Below are positions 35,901-45,217 of a DNA stretch of 64,000 bases, in pieces. The notes below the pieces were generated by a model. The model did not search any database and was not told the DNA's origin. It saw nothing but the letters and a program-made list of their open reading frames with translations. The translations under genes and the position numbers were made by a program. Numbering within the stretch: the stretch's first letter is position 1; each line of letters starts with the position of its first letter. The DNA comes from Tribonema minus (taxonomy: Eukaryota; Sar; Xanthophyceae; Tribonematales; Tribonemataceae): contig JAFCMP010000547.1 in assembly GCA_017506865.1 (NCBI GenBank), positions 1,364,001-1,428,000 of the forward strand, in the 5' to 3' direction.

Positions 35901-38900
35901 CGGATCATCGTTCAGCCACTGTAAATTCACGATCGATGACCATGAATTCATTCACTCGGGCCGCGCCAGGTCGGTGGCACTGTCACGCACTGCGACTCGT
36001 CATTCACCCACCATGAGTTGTCGCGTTTGTTGATCATGAACTCTTTCACTCCTGCCGTGCCAGTGCAGCAGCACTGCCGCACATCCTGGTGGTCATTCAC
36101 CCACCATGAGTCATGTTCATTAACTATGAATTCATTCACTCATGCCGCGCCAGGTTGGCGGCACCGTCATGCACTACGGAGCGGCATCCACCCACGATGA
36201 ATTCACATTTGTTCATCATGAATTCATTCACTCGTGCCAGGTCGGCGGAACCGTCACGCAGTACGTGGGCGGCCCACGCCTGCTGTGCAAGGGGCGCTTG
36301 CAGGCGCTCATGGGGGAAGACGACGTGAAGGAAGCGGAGGCGTTCCGCGACGCGAAAATACTGCCGCGCATTGCATCATCATGGATGGAGATAAATGTGA
36401 GTCGTGTAGTGCAGTGTACGCTTTGCTGCCAGTAAAGTGCAGTTGAAGTAGTATTTGAAGTTTAATGTTTCAGCGCTCATGAGGGAAGACGACGTGAAGG
36501 AGGCGGAAGCATTTCGCGACACGCACATACTGCCGCGCATTGCATCGTCATGGATTGACATTAACGTCAGTGGAGTGTGCAGTGTTCATTGTGAATGAGT
36601 GTATGAATGAGTTAGTGTCCACTGCGGGCAAAAATGCGGTTGATGGAGAAGTTGAAGTTTCTTGCCGCAACGCTCACGTTGTAAGCTGACGTTGCGGGAA
36701 CGGAGGCGTTCCGCGACGTGCACATACCGCGGCGCATCGCCTCGTCATGGATGGACATCAATGCGAGTTGCGTGTAGTGCAGTGTCCGCTCTGATAAATG
36801 GACTGCCAGTATAGCACAGTTGAAGTAGTAACTGAAGTTTCTGATTTCAGCGCTCACGGTGCACGTGGCGGAGGCGGAGGCATTTCGCGACACGCACATA
36901 CTGGCGCGCATCGCCTGCTCGTGGGTGGCATGAAAAATGCAAGTGTCGACCGGTCAAGTTGAAGTGAAGTTGCAGACCAGGTCGCACGTAGTCTATACGC
37001 ATACACATGCAGCGGGTCGCGTCGTCGTTGTGCACAGATCTCAACGTGAACGTTAGCTAATATCTTCCCCTTGAAGCATTTTATTCGCCTAGAAATGAGC
37101 AAGTCATATTTTCTTCTATCATTTTTTTCCTTTTTTTTTGCCTCAAGACACTCATATGATATGGGTAGGGCTCTGGAAGTGCTGTTAGTGTTTGCATCAT
37201 TGACGCAGTACAACAAAGTCATGATCTGACAGAGCTGCCGCTCATCGCCATGACAACATAACATTTCCCCCTGCCACATGTCTACCAATTCAAAATCTGC
37301 TGCTGTTTTTGTTTTCATATATGCTTATGTTTGAGCACTCCTTGTGGGTACTGCGGACAGGACGCGAGAAAGGGTTGCGCGAGACAACTCATAATTCATA
37401 CGGCGCGAAAAAAACTGCAAGTGATTTCACCAGTGACACAGTACAACAAAGTCATGATCTGCTGAAACTGTCGTTCATCGCCGTGCGCCGCATTCGCGCG
37501 CTGCGTTCGCTGCGCAGAGCGGGCAGGACTGGCTGGCGTGGGCCCGCGAGAACAACTCGTTGCGGCCGGGAGCTGAGACAGGTATGTGCAATGACAGGGT
37601 GTAGGCGTAGGGCTAGGGTTAAGGCTGCGGCTAGCGGTAGGGCACACATTGCGACTGGGAGCTGAGAGGTCGGCGCAAATAATACAAGGGAGCAGGAGTA
37701 GGGCTAGGGCTAGGGTTGAGGCTTTAAATAGAGCTAAAACCAAAAGGGCAGGGGTAGGGCTACGTGTAAGGCCAGGGTAGGGCTAGATCTAAGGGGGCAG
37801 GGGTAGGGCTACGTGTAGGGCTAGGGTTGGGGCTAGTCATAGGGCTAGCACTGGGGGGTAGGGCTTCGGGTAGGGCTAGAATTGGGGCTATTTTCTGGGC
37901 TACAACTAAGGCGGCAGAGGTGCGCTAGGGCGAGGGCTAGGATTGGGGGGCTAGAATCAGCGTCAGGCCGGGGAGCTGAGATGGGTCCGTGACGTGGCGT
38001 AGTTGGGATCGAAATTGCTGTTTGGGCTAGGGCCAGGATTCATGCAATGTTAGGGTTGGTGTTAGGGTTTGCGTGACACGTGCCATCTGAGCCCGTAGCA
38101 TGACCTAACCCTGGCGAGGAGGGGAGGAGGGGTAGGGTTAGGGTTTAGGCTAGGCCCGCACCGCAGGCGTGATGCGTCGAAGTGTGAGGGGTAGGCTTAG
38201 GGTTGAAACTTGCGTGTGCGCACCAGTTCGCTTAGAAGGGTCAGCGCAGAGGGCCAAGAAACCTAGATCATGTCGGGTCATGAGCTACCATGCTTGTTGA
38301 AAGATGAGTGCAGTCTGCATCGGCTGCATGCACATATCTGAAGTAGTGCATGAACTGGTGAACTAGGTAGCAGTGCACAAACCGCAGCACGCGAGCTGCC
38401 CGTACTCTGTGATGTCGCTTCATGCGGGACACGAGCTCATCACATTCGGTCAGCAGATCACCAGCCTGAATTGTGCTGCTTCGCTGCAGATGTGCAAGAC
38501 TAATCATTTCAACGTGCAGCTGTGGCTGAGTGACATTCTCCCTGGTGTTGCACACGTTGTTTGCGCATGTCTGGTTTCCAGATGCGCTGCTTGAGGCGGT
38601 GCAATCATACGTGGGGGCGTCGCAGGAGCGGCAGGACGCTGGCAAGTCAACTTCAAGTCATTATTCACAACTTCAAGTCACTTTCAACAATGTCGTTCAT
38701 CTTCAAATCCCAATCAGCATTGTTGTAGGTCTTTGCATTTAAATCAGCATTGTCATAGACCTGTGCTTACTCAGAGCCAGCCGGCCGTCCGGCACTCGCA
38801 CGCTGTTGTGCTCATGTGCAGCTGTTTACGCGGTACCCAGTGATTAGAACGCTCAAAACAATACGCGATCGGGAACAGTAATGAAGCGCCAAAGAATGCG

Positions 38901-41303
38901 TTTCTTCACCAGACTGAGCGTGATTGATGTGCGTTGACGCGTTTGCGCACAAGGCTATGCACTACAACTGGCAAGTGCTAGTGAGCAGAAACAGGCTCGC
39001 AGCCTGCAGCAGAGCCCTTTTGCGTAAGCGTCTTGCTTTGAGTGCTCCTAAACAAATCACGCAGCCCATGTGATTGTATTTGATTGGCTTACAAGGTCTC
39101 TGGCGTAAACATTCAGCTCATCACACATCTTAGCCAAATTGTTTCAGTTCTCTGGCTTGGCGCATGCCTGCGTGGCCTGCTGACAAGATTTTACGGGAAG
39201 TCGTGTGCCGAATCAATGGCACCACAGTGCAGAGCGCTTGTGGCAAAACGTGAAGAAGGACTGAGGCGCTTCGCTGCGTGCAAATAGTTCACTTGAAAAA
39301 CCTTCGCGAAGTGTATGCATATGGTATGCGCGCATGCGCATGCTTCTGGCGTGCCTTTCACAATGGCTACTAACATAAGGCACCTTCCATCTGCTGTGAT
39401 TTGCGCTGAGCCCCCCCCTCCCATTCCACCCCCCTCACCCCTCCCGATGTTTCGTTTTCCCGCTGCAGAGGCAACCAAGGAGGCCTTCTACAGGACGCGC
39501 GCGTTTGAGCGCGAGAGCGCTTTGCTTAAGGTACATTCGTATGCGCTCCGTATCGCATGCAACTTGCAATCATTGTTATTGTAAGGCAGCGTGGTGCTGA
39601 CGGTTGTGTGGAGCTCTGCTTGATAGGTCCACACGCAGAGTGACAGCGAGACACAGCTGGTGCTGAGCACTGCTGACAGCGGTCAAGGTACGTATGTATG
39701 CGTTCCGTAGCGCGAATGCGCACTCTGCACTACAAAACGGCAGGTATGGCAAAGGCGCTCTGGGGGGCTGCTGCCCAGTCATACCGCAGATGGCAAGAGT
39801 CAGTGCTGCGTCTCTGCCGATTGTGGACAGATTACAAGTCACTAATTACTTTTTGTTGAACGAAACACGCCGCTGCTTGATCTTGCAGCAGGACTGGGCT
39901 CGGGAGCATGCCTGTAAAATGCATGGTCTGGAGTTCAACCCTGACCCTAATCCTAACTCTAGCCCTAACCCTAAGTGGAGCAGCGCTCAAAACTGCGGAG
40001 GGTCTCTTGCGAGAAAGCAGAAAAGTAGACTGGGGAGCATGCTCGCGAGGCGGGCCGATTGCAACGATTGCAATGCCTTTATACCCCCGCCCTCTGATGC
40101 CCACCGTAATTTTTTTTTGCTTGCAAGCGTGTGCAACAGCAGTCAGTTTACGCGCCACGCAGCCCGCCGGCTGCTCATGGTTCATCTGCCATGCACGTTG
40201 TGATATATGTGTACATGCCTGCCTGTTCCGTGCTCGCTTGCTCGCGCCGCTGCTATACGCTCGAACGTGCTTCTATTCTTCTGCGCAGATCAGCGCGCAT
40301 TGAGACAATGTTGCTGAGCACTGCTGCCTCACTGCCGCGCTGCAGGAGTGCCTGCCGAAGGGCTTTGTGACAGCGGTCATATCGCGCTTCAACATGCTGC
40401 CCGGCAACAAGGTGAGACGGTCGTTGGCGGCTAGGGTTGAGCACTGACTTCAACCGTAGGTGCTGCAATAAATATAATACTCAGGGAGTGCCTGCCGAAA
40501 GGCTTCGTAGCAGCGCTCATATCGCGCTTCAACATGCTGCCCGGCAATAAGGTGAGACCGCTGTCGGCGGCTAGGGTTGATCACTGACTTTGACAACAGG
40601 AGGTGCTGTACTAAATCTCAACAATTGCTGTGCACTCTGCGTCATCACAGTCAAAGTTTCGTTGTGCCTCAAGCGCGCACTGATGCTCTCTTCACACGCC
40701 ATCACGAGCCTGGGCATTGTCCTTTACACCAGCAAGCATGACAGTTGCTCATTGCTAGACATCGGATCGCATGTCACTTATGCCGACTCGTGCCCGCAGT
40801 GCCTGCTTTCCCCTGGCATGTCTGAACCTGACGCCATGGCTCTGTGTGCGTGTGCATCATGTTTGCCTGTGCGCGTGCCTAATCCTAACCTCACCCTTAC
40901 CTTAATGCCCTCAGGTGATGGCCGTGGAGAAAGCGCTCGTGATCCGCATGAGGCAGGATAGCTGCCAGGTGCTTGAACCGCTCTCCCTTCCCCTGCCCTA
41001 CAAGATGACAAGACGCAATTGCTTCACAAACACAACACAGAAAAATTTGCCCGCCCCACCCTGCCCGCTGTCGCCAACAAAATGGAACCTGAACATCATG
41101 CCTCTCTGTGCATGTGCTCCTGCGCATTTCCTCAGGTGACGGCGGTGCAGAAAGCGCTGGTGAGCCGCATGAAGCAAGACACCGACCCCGCTCTGCCGCG
41201 CCTGGCAACAATCGACCAGCTGCTCGCTGCCGTAGAGCGCATCGGACTCGAAACCATCGCCGCAGAGGGCGGCTTTCAGCCCGGCGTGGCGGCGCAGGCG
41301 TAG
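26922..41303 (+). CDS. PUS1: tRNA pseudouridine synthase, PUS1/TruA family, up to 15 exons
   Basis: Exons: 26922-27066, 27337-27538, 28764-28917, 29808-29886, 30900-31012, 32389-32829, 33703-33862, 34862-34899, 36241-36396, 37518-37581, then the extension 38582-38641, 39469-39530, 39627-39687, 40305-40411 and 41136-41303. All phases close (669 residues). Family marks: KRKVALVLGYVGTDFSGLQ, the catalytic SRTDKGVHA split by a phase-2 intron at the Arg, CSWRDYEYYLP, FEGTHSFHNF, and RVNVRGQSFLYNQ joined to IRLMVG. The enzyme isomerises uridines in tRNA. Start candidates are in-frame ATGs at 26778, 26922 and 26991; from 26922 the first residues (MACRIGQVLLRRPHRGYNSG) look like an organellar presequence. 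Alternatively the protein may stop at 37601-37603 if the 37581 donor is not used. Confidence 0.9.
27560..27707 (-). mobile_element. 5'-truncated LINE tail in the PUS1 intron
   Basis: The segment matches the LINE 3' end (revcomp of TTCGCGCTCAGGGCGCGAAA, then CATGTCGTGTGACAGTCTGA). An 11 bp direct repeat GCACAGTGGGT lies at 27549-27559 and 27708-27718. This copy is more diverged than those at 4482 and 21052. Confidence 0.88.
28530..28602 (+). repeat. Acceptor-side echo of the 28764-28917 exon
   Basis: GCCGTTGTCGCGAAGCTGCT..TGAAGCAGACCCAG copies the interior of the exon (GTCGTCGCCAAGCTGCTGGT). An echo of the preceding exon's end (AAGCCGGACGAGCC) lies at about 27820-27840. Confidence 0.75.
29900..30125 (+). 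repeat. Donor-side echoes of the 29808-29886 exon
   Basis: GCGTCACTGCTTGCAG/GTATGTATAT, then ATACCACTTTGTGGCGCGACT with ATGAGTACTTCCTGCCCACG, and further ATACCACTTTGTGGC copies repeat at about 60-70 bp. Several retain the CACAG/GTATGT-like donor. Confidence 0.82.
31013..31545 (+). repeat. Donor-side echoes of the 30900-31012 exon
   Basis: ACCAGAAAG(C)AGGTGCGCTACTTGAG recurs near 31100, 31210, 31245, 31370 and 31515, with the following GCG..GTGGCGCG..ATGCTGTGA.GCA sequence, in units of roughly 150-160 bp. Confidence 0.82.
32485..32604 (+). repeat. Two 60 bp in-frame minisatellite units in the PUS1 exon
   Basis: The unit encodes VGQSDxxADxVSQSEASDA twice in tandem inside the 32389-32829 exon, within an acidic, Glu/Gly-rich insertion separating the two halves of the synthase fold. 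Confidence 0.85.
32895..33345 (+). repeat. Donor-side echoes of the 32389-32829 exon (3 copies)
   Basis: Copies ending near 33003, 33186 and 33330 repeat GGAGCCGTTC.T.CGCGTGAA..TGCGCGGC.AGAGCTTCC.CT.CAACCAG/GT. Each has the donor, and the first keeps the RVNMRGESFLCNQ frame open. Confidence 0.9.
33347..33660 (+). repeat. Acceptor-side echo of the 33703-33862 exon and a duplicated leader
   Basis: TTCCGCCGCTGCAG/ATCCGCCTGGCAGTCGGC at 33347-33383 copies the acceptor and first codons of the true exon at 33703. CTCTCAGACAGCCTGGCTTGC occurs twice at about 33555 and 33606. Confidence 0.85.
33905..34080 (+). repeat. Donor-side echoes of the 33703-33862 exon
   Basis: GGCTGCTGCTCGTGTCGCAG with GGGTTTGCCCCGCTGG and a second copy GGGCTGCTGCCTGTGTCGCG with GAGGGGTTCACTGCCGGC duplicate the exon end. 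AACTTCATAT.TGAAGT.GTACGCTC repeats between them. Confidence 0.85.
35380..36232 (+). repeat. Nine-copy acceptor-side echo array of the 36241-36396 exon
   Basis: A ~95 bp unit built from ATTCATTCACTCGTGCCGCG, CCAG/GTCGGCGGCACCGTCACG and CACTGCGGA recurs at about 35385, 35485, 35580, 35678, 35780, 35875, 35967, 36060 and 36155, then the functional exon with a variant ending CGTGCCAG at 36240. All copies but a few keep CCAG/GTCGG. Confidence 0.93.
36470..36935 (+). repeat. Donor-side echoes of the 36241-36396 exon (3 copies)
   Basis: GCGCTCATG.GGGAAGACGACG...GCGTTCCGCGACG.G.A.ATACTGC recurs at about 36472-36566, 36670-36768 and 36848-36930, spaced ~190 bp and carrying the downstream GTGTAGTGCAGTGT...CAGTTGAAGTAGTA intron piece with them. 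Confidence 0.9.
37600..38210 (+). repeat. Degenerate TAGGG-rich intron filler
   Basis: Long run of GGGTAGGGCTAGGGTT-like words, a decayed TTAGGG-type array within the intron after 37581. It holds no coding signal. Confidence 0.8.
38582..41303 (+). CDS. C-terminal extension exons of the PUS1-like gene, or a separate gene
   Basis: Five exons follow the synthase in matching phase: DALLEAVQSYVGASQERQ, ATKEAFYRTRAFERESALLK, VHTQSDSETQLVLSTADSGQ, ECLPKGFVTAVISRFNMLPG, and VTAVQKALVSRMKQDTD through a TAG at 41301-41303. The 38641 junction uses a GC donor (CTG/GCAAGT). The fourth exon begins at 40305 if phase is to be kept after 39687 (GAG/ACAAT acceptor), or at the stronger GCAG acceptor at 40346 if an exon was missed. 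Sequence is helical and charged; no domain was recognised. Known PUS1 proteins normally end soon after the KILPRI region, so this is an unusual addition if truly fused. Confidence 0.5.
40485..40560 (+). repeat. Echo of the exon ending at 40411
   Basis: GAGTGCCTGCCGAAAGGCTT through GGCAATAAG/GTGAGACCG duplicates the last 66 bases of the exon and the next ~30 bases of intron, including GGCGGCTAGGGTTGA. The frame contains a TAG-creating change. Confidence 0.88.
40908..40975 (+). repeat. Acceptor-side echo of the 41136-41303 exon
   Basis: CCTCAG/GTGATGGCCGTGGAGAAAGC...CGCATGAGGCAGGATAG matches the first ~55 bases of the final exon. Confidence 0.85.
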
Positions 41304-41906
41304 CATGAGCGCTCAGCAACCGTTTTTGCCGGGCCACTCACCGCCACGCCATAATATTTGAGGCGGCAGAAGCATGGAGCGGCAGCAGCATGGCCTAAAA
41401 TTTAGCAGCAGCTGGGTGGCGGTGTCGGGAAGTGGAGGTTTTGGGCGCTGCGGCGCTGTTGCTGTTGAGCGCTGCCACTTTGTACTTCCAGTTGATGTTC
41501 ACAAGCGCAGCGTTCATACGGTAGCACTACGTAGTACTGCTGCTGGAAATTCGGCAGCGCGCTACAGGATGCCTATGCCGCCGCGTGCCGCATTGTAGCA
41601 GGTACAACGCGGCTATCAGCAGTTGCAATGATCTTCATCTCTGGGTCCTGAACAGATGAGCCTGTGCAGAAAATGGCACACGTCTGTGATCACAGGAGGC
41701 GCATCAACCGTTGCGCGTGTTACAGCATCACATGTTTAAATCAATACACGGTCTGGAGTGCTGCTGGTGTCAAAGCACATGATGTTTACGTGGCACAACA
41801 GGCCTTGCTGCCGAGTGCTTGCATCAAGCTCTTTGGTGTATTATTGTTGCTGCATGGTATCAACCCTGATACTGCCAACAGCAAGCATGTCATCATCATT
41901 TTTTGT
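41304..41906. other. 3' flank of the PUS1-like gene, no gene seen
   Basis: Contains GAGCGCTG-rich sequence and no supported ORF or RNA. It ends at the MITE insertion. Confidence 0.5.
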
Positions 41907-42449
41907 AGAGTTCCGAGCCGGAACCGGCTTAGACGGTTCCGGCTTAGACAGTTCCGGCTCGTCTAGACGGCGAAGACGAAAAGACGGAATGTCAACACAC
42001 CGTCTTTTCCGTCTTTTTTCAAAACAGCTTTAATGGCTCTTATAACACTCCAGCAGGCATGTTGATTGCGTACAATGCCAAGGCAAGAGTGCTGATGCAC
42101 AGCTACTACGCGCTGCTTGCTATTTTCACTTTTTCGGTCCTATTCACTTCAAGTTTGAAGTGCAAGTGTGTGGTCGTTATCCGTTATCGCGTGTGCAGGA
42201 GTGTTGTGCTTTGCTGTGTAGGTACCCATGCAAAAAAAGAAAACTGTGTTGCCCCTACACGAAGTAATCAGTTGGTTTACGGTCAAAATGAAGTACTTCG
42301 AAGTAGGTGAAGTAGGTGAGTCGGTGACAAGGCCGTCTTAGACGGAAAAGACGGTCAAAGACGGTTACAGCCCGTCTAGACGGCTCAGACGGACGGCGGG
42401 CTAAGCCGTCTGCAATAAAGACGGTTTGTGGGACCGGCTCGGAACTCTT
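41907..42449. mobile_element. Mutator-like MITE with 15 bp TIRs and 9 bp TSD
   Basis: AGAGTTCCGAGCCGG at 41907-41921 is the exact inverse of CCGGCTCGGAACTCT at 42434-42448. The 9 bp ATTTTTTGT lies immediately outside each end (41898-41906 and 42450-42458). The subterminal regions are built of AGACGG/CCGTCT words in both orientations, suggesting transposase binding repeats. The 543 bp element has no transposase ORF. TSD length fits Mutator-like elements. Confidence 0.88.
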
Positions 42450-42943
42450 ATTTTTTGTGTGTGCCGCAGTGTGCGCAGCGAAGGGCTTGACCTCCCCCCC
42501 CCCTTCCTCCCCCGGGTAGCCACCTCCCAGCTGTTGCCTCCCTCTGAATGTTGTACCCTCACAGGACCCCCACTGCAGCAGCTCAACGCAGTGGGCCCGC
42601 TTAGCGTGTGTGTGGTGCTGATGGCCCTCATGGCAAAGCGTGATGAGAATCTTGTTAGGGCGCGAAATCGTTGTCGAGAGGTTTGCATTTATAAAAGGAC
42701 ACAGGCGAAGGGCGTGCACGCTATCTGTCACACACCTCCGCCAACTCTGCACAGTTGAACTTGAGGTTGAACTTCGTGGCAATCAGTGCATAGGGTCAGG
42801 GCCGGCGTCTACTGTCTACTGTGGAACGCAGGCGCTGGCCAATTGCAGCAGCGTGGCAGCCTTGACGGTGCAGTGCGAGTCGCGTGTGGTTTCACAGAGC
42901 GCTGTTGTTTCTTCAGTGAAAGTTCAAAGCGTGAACAAGTGCA

Positions 42944-44032
42944 ATGCCTGACGACGACGACATCTTTACCCGGCGGGAGAGAGCCAAAGCCATTCAGCGG
43001 GCGTACCGCGCGCGAGTGAAGGACAGAGATAAGCCTCCTGTGTATGACGCAGCCAGGGCCAGGCACAAGGCCCAATCCGCAGCATCCAAAAAGCGGCGCA
43101 GAGCTGTAGAGAGGAGGGAGAAGGACATAATGGCCCACGTCGACTTGCGGGGCCATCCTGGCGCCTTGGAGACAGTGGCTAGACAGCAGCTGGAGCCAGG
43201 TTTCATGTTTCCTGTCGCCACCGTGGCATTGGCAGCAGCAGCAGTCACGCTGGGACAGGAGCACACCACGCTTCCAGCTCCTCAGCTGGCATACAATGCC
43301 ACCACGCAGGCGTGGGAGTACACGATCGGCGGCGGAACGGCTCTCGCCATGTCCCCCGCGCTGCCTCAGCTGGCGGAGCTGCAGGAGGGCTGGCGCATGG
43401 GCGCGCACGTCACTGCAGGCGACGCAGACCGGGTCAACTGCGAGCTGGTGCCGGCCCCCTACTACAAACCGGGTGACATGCGTCTGTGCATCAGGGCCGG
43501 CACGGCGTTTGTGGGCGCGTACGTCGTAATCACGCGCCCGGTGAGCGCAGGGGAGGCGCTGGCGGCAGCGACGCAAGGTGATGGCGCTGCCAGTTCTGCG
43601 CTGGTGGCGCAAGGTGCTGGCAGTGCCAGTTCTGCGCTAGTGGCGGCGACGCAAGGTGCTGGTACTGCCGATTCTGTGCTGGGGGCGGCGACGCAAGGTG
43701 ACGGCACTGCCAGTTCTTCGCTGGGGGCGGCGACGCAAGGTGACGGCACTGCCAGCTGTTCGCTAGAGGCGACGACGCCAGGTGCTGGCACTGCCAATAT
43801 TGCGCTAGTGGCGACGACGCCAGGTGCTGGCACTGCCAGTTCTGCATTGGTGGCGGCGACGCAAGGTGATGGCACAGCCAGTTCTTCGCAGCAGAGCAAC
43901 ATCTGCTTTGCCACCATCGCCTCAGCTCCTAGTGATGCTGTGATGGGGGTGCTGCGGATGCTGGTGAGCGACTACTGCCACGCTCCCCGCCCACCCGAGC
44001 ACCCCCCTCAGCTGATGGCGTACACGCTGTAG
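42944..44032 (+). CDS. Single-exon protein with basic N-terminus, possible SET-like segment and 14-residue repeats
   Basis: A 362-codon ORF starts at ATG 42944. Residues ~8-65 are strongly basic (RRERAKAIQRAYRARVKDR, SKKRRRAVERREK), as in a DNA- or RNA-binding or nuclear-localised region. Residues ~145-205 include GWRMGAHVTAGDADRVNCEL, MRLCIRAGTAFVGAYVVI and ITRPVSAGEAL, which recall the post-SET-core NHSC...GEEL region of SET methyltransferases, but the canonical Asn-His and catalytic Tyr are not seen, so the call is tentative. Residues ~207-316 are eight 14-residue repeats of type AATQGDGTASSALV. No introns are needed, unlike its neighbours, which could mean a retrocopy or mobile-element gene. 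Confidence 0.5.
   Translation: MPDDDDIFTRRERAKAIQRAYRARVKDRDKPPVYDAARARHKAQSAASKKRRRAVERREKDIMAHVDLRGHPGALETVARQQLEPGFMFPVATVALAAAAVTLGQEHTTLPAPQLAYNATTQAWEYTIGGGTALAMSPALPQLAELQEGWRMGAHVTAGDADRVNCELVPAPYYKPGDMRLCIRAGTAFVGAYVVITRPVSAGEALAAATQGDGAASSALVAQGAGSASSALVAATQGAGTADSVLGAATQGDGTASSSLGAATQGDGTASCSLEATTPGAGTANIALVATTPGAGTASSALVAATQGDGTASSSQQSNICFATIASAPSDAVMGVLRMLVSDYCHAPRPPEHPPQLMAYTL
43562..43890 (+). repeat. 42 bp coding minisatellite, about 8 units
   Basis: Unit of the type GCGACGCAAGGTGATGGCAC followed by TGCCAGTTCTGCGCTGGTGG, encoding AATQGDGTASSALV variants. The frame is preserved throughout, with one shortened unit. Confidence 0.92.
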
Positions 44033-44439
44033 TACGCTGTCGACTCTTGCATGTGGATGTTGCAAGCAGGTTGAAAGTAGTTCTTGCAAAGGCACACAGG
44101 CACAAGCATACAATACAATGGTGCAAAACATCAACATTGTTTTTTATCATCTCTTGATCTGTTGCTATTTCAGTGAAAAAATATATATTGTCAGCGTAAT
44201 GCAAAACAGGCATGCATGCTCCACCAGCATGCACACTCTCTGCCTCTGCTCACAATTGTACAGTCAAGATGCATCAGTCCGCATTTCACTGAAAATGACC
44301 ATAAGGTGATGTGTGAGCTCAATGCCATTGTGCCCAAGGCCGCAGACGAGCGCGAGCATGAAGCCGCACATCCACCGCAGCGCAAGGGAAGAACATGTGT
44401 TGGTCACAGTCCCACTGCAGTGCACATTCCTTCCTTCCA

Positions 44440-44640
44440 TGTACTTTTTTTTCATGGAAACTTCTCGCTCAGCGCGAAAAAAGCCCAGATGGTGGATGTC
44501 CATGGACTCGCAACCAGAATCTACGCGTCGTTGTGAAGACCTTGAAAGTCACAATGCGCATTGCCGATCACCATTAAACGACATCGCCATATGGCATCTC
44601 CCCCCTCGAAGTCCTCCTGCATCTCTGCCCCCCCCCCCAC
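44440..44640 (-). mobile_element. Diverged LINE 3' end
   Basis: GTACTTTTTTTT...CTCGCTCAGCGCGAAAAAAG followed by CCCAGATG and, further right, ACGACATCGCCATATGGCAT and CTCCCCCCTCGAAGTCCTCC matches the LINE 3' region in minus orientation. The target duplication could not be resolved. Confidence 0.7.
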
Positions 44641-45217
44641 TTCAGAAGTACCTGCATATATGCGCCGGTCGCTGAATGGTCTCCACGGCAGCAACATGTT
44701 TGCCTTGTCACCGGCTTCGCACATGCGCACCATCTGCATCTGTGGAGAGTCTGCCGCTGCAGCTGCAGCACAGAACCACGTCGTTGTGCGAGCAGACCGC
44801 ACTGCCATGTGTTGGGGGTGTGAGACCAATGACATGTATGATGCCAGATGCGCACACACGCAGGGGCCGCCGCACTCAGCAGTGGTTGTTCTTGCTCAAA
44901 CAACCGAGAAGATATGCGCGCTCCATGCGGCATCTGGCTGCACAGTCATGGCTACATGCCATGTACCAAGTGCATCACGCGGGGCCTGCGTAACGGTACA
45001 GCTCAAGAGCGCACATGCAAAGCGCACAGCAGCACGGCAGAACAGACGCGCTCTGCGCAGAACCCAAGACAGCGGCCATGTTACGGCGGCAGTCGACGTG
45101 TGTGCGTATTGAATCTGTGATGCGCAGCCAGTGCATCTCTCTCCCTCTCTATTCCCTCCACCCGCGCATAATCGCCCGCGTGGAATGCCGCCGTGGCACC
45201 CACATGCACCAGTGAAA
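44641..45217. other. 3' flank of XRN2, no gene seen
   Basis: Open frames here have no family features. The region lies between the LINE remnant and the XRN2 stop. Confidence 0.45.

Noticed and set aside
35380..36232. Regularly spaced repeats resembling a CRISPR array
   Set aside because: Units are degenerate, spacers are also repeated, the setting is a eukaryotic intron, and each unit copies the start of the next PUS1 exon.
40289..40411. PUS1-extension exon starting at the strong GCAG acceptor 40289
   Set aside because: In the required phase it meets a TGA after nine codons. Starts at 40305 or 40346 are open.
44561..45112. 183-codon plus-strand open frame
   Set aside because: Overlaps the LINE remnant and the XRN2 3' flank, with no recognisable domain and no supporting splice structure.
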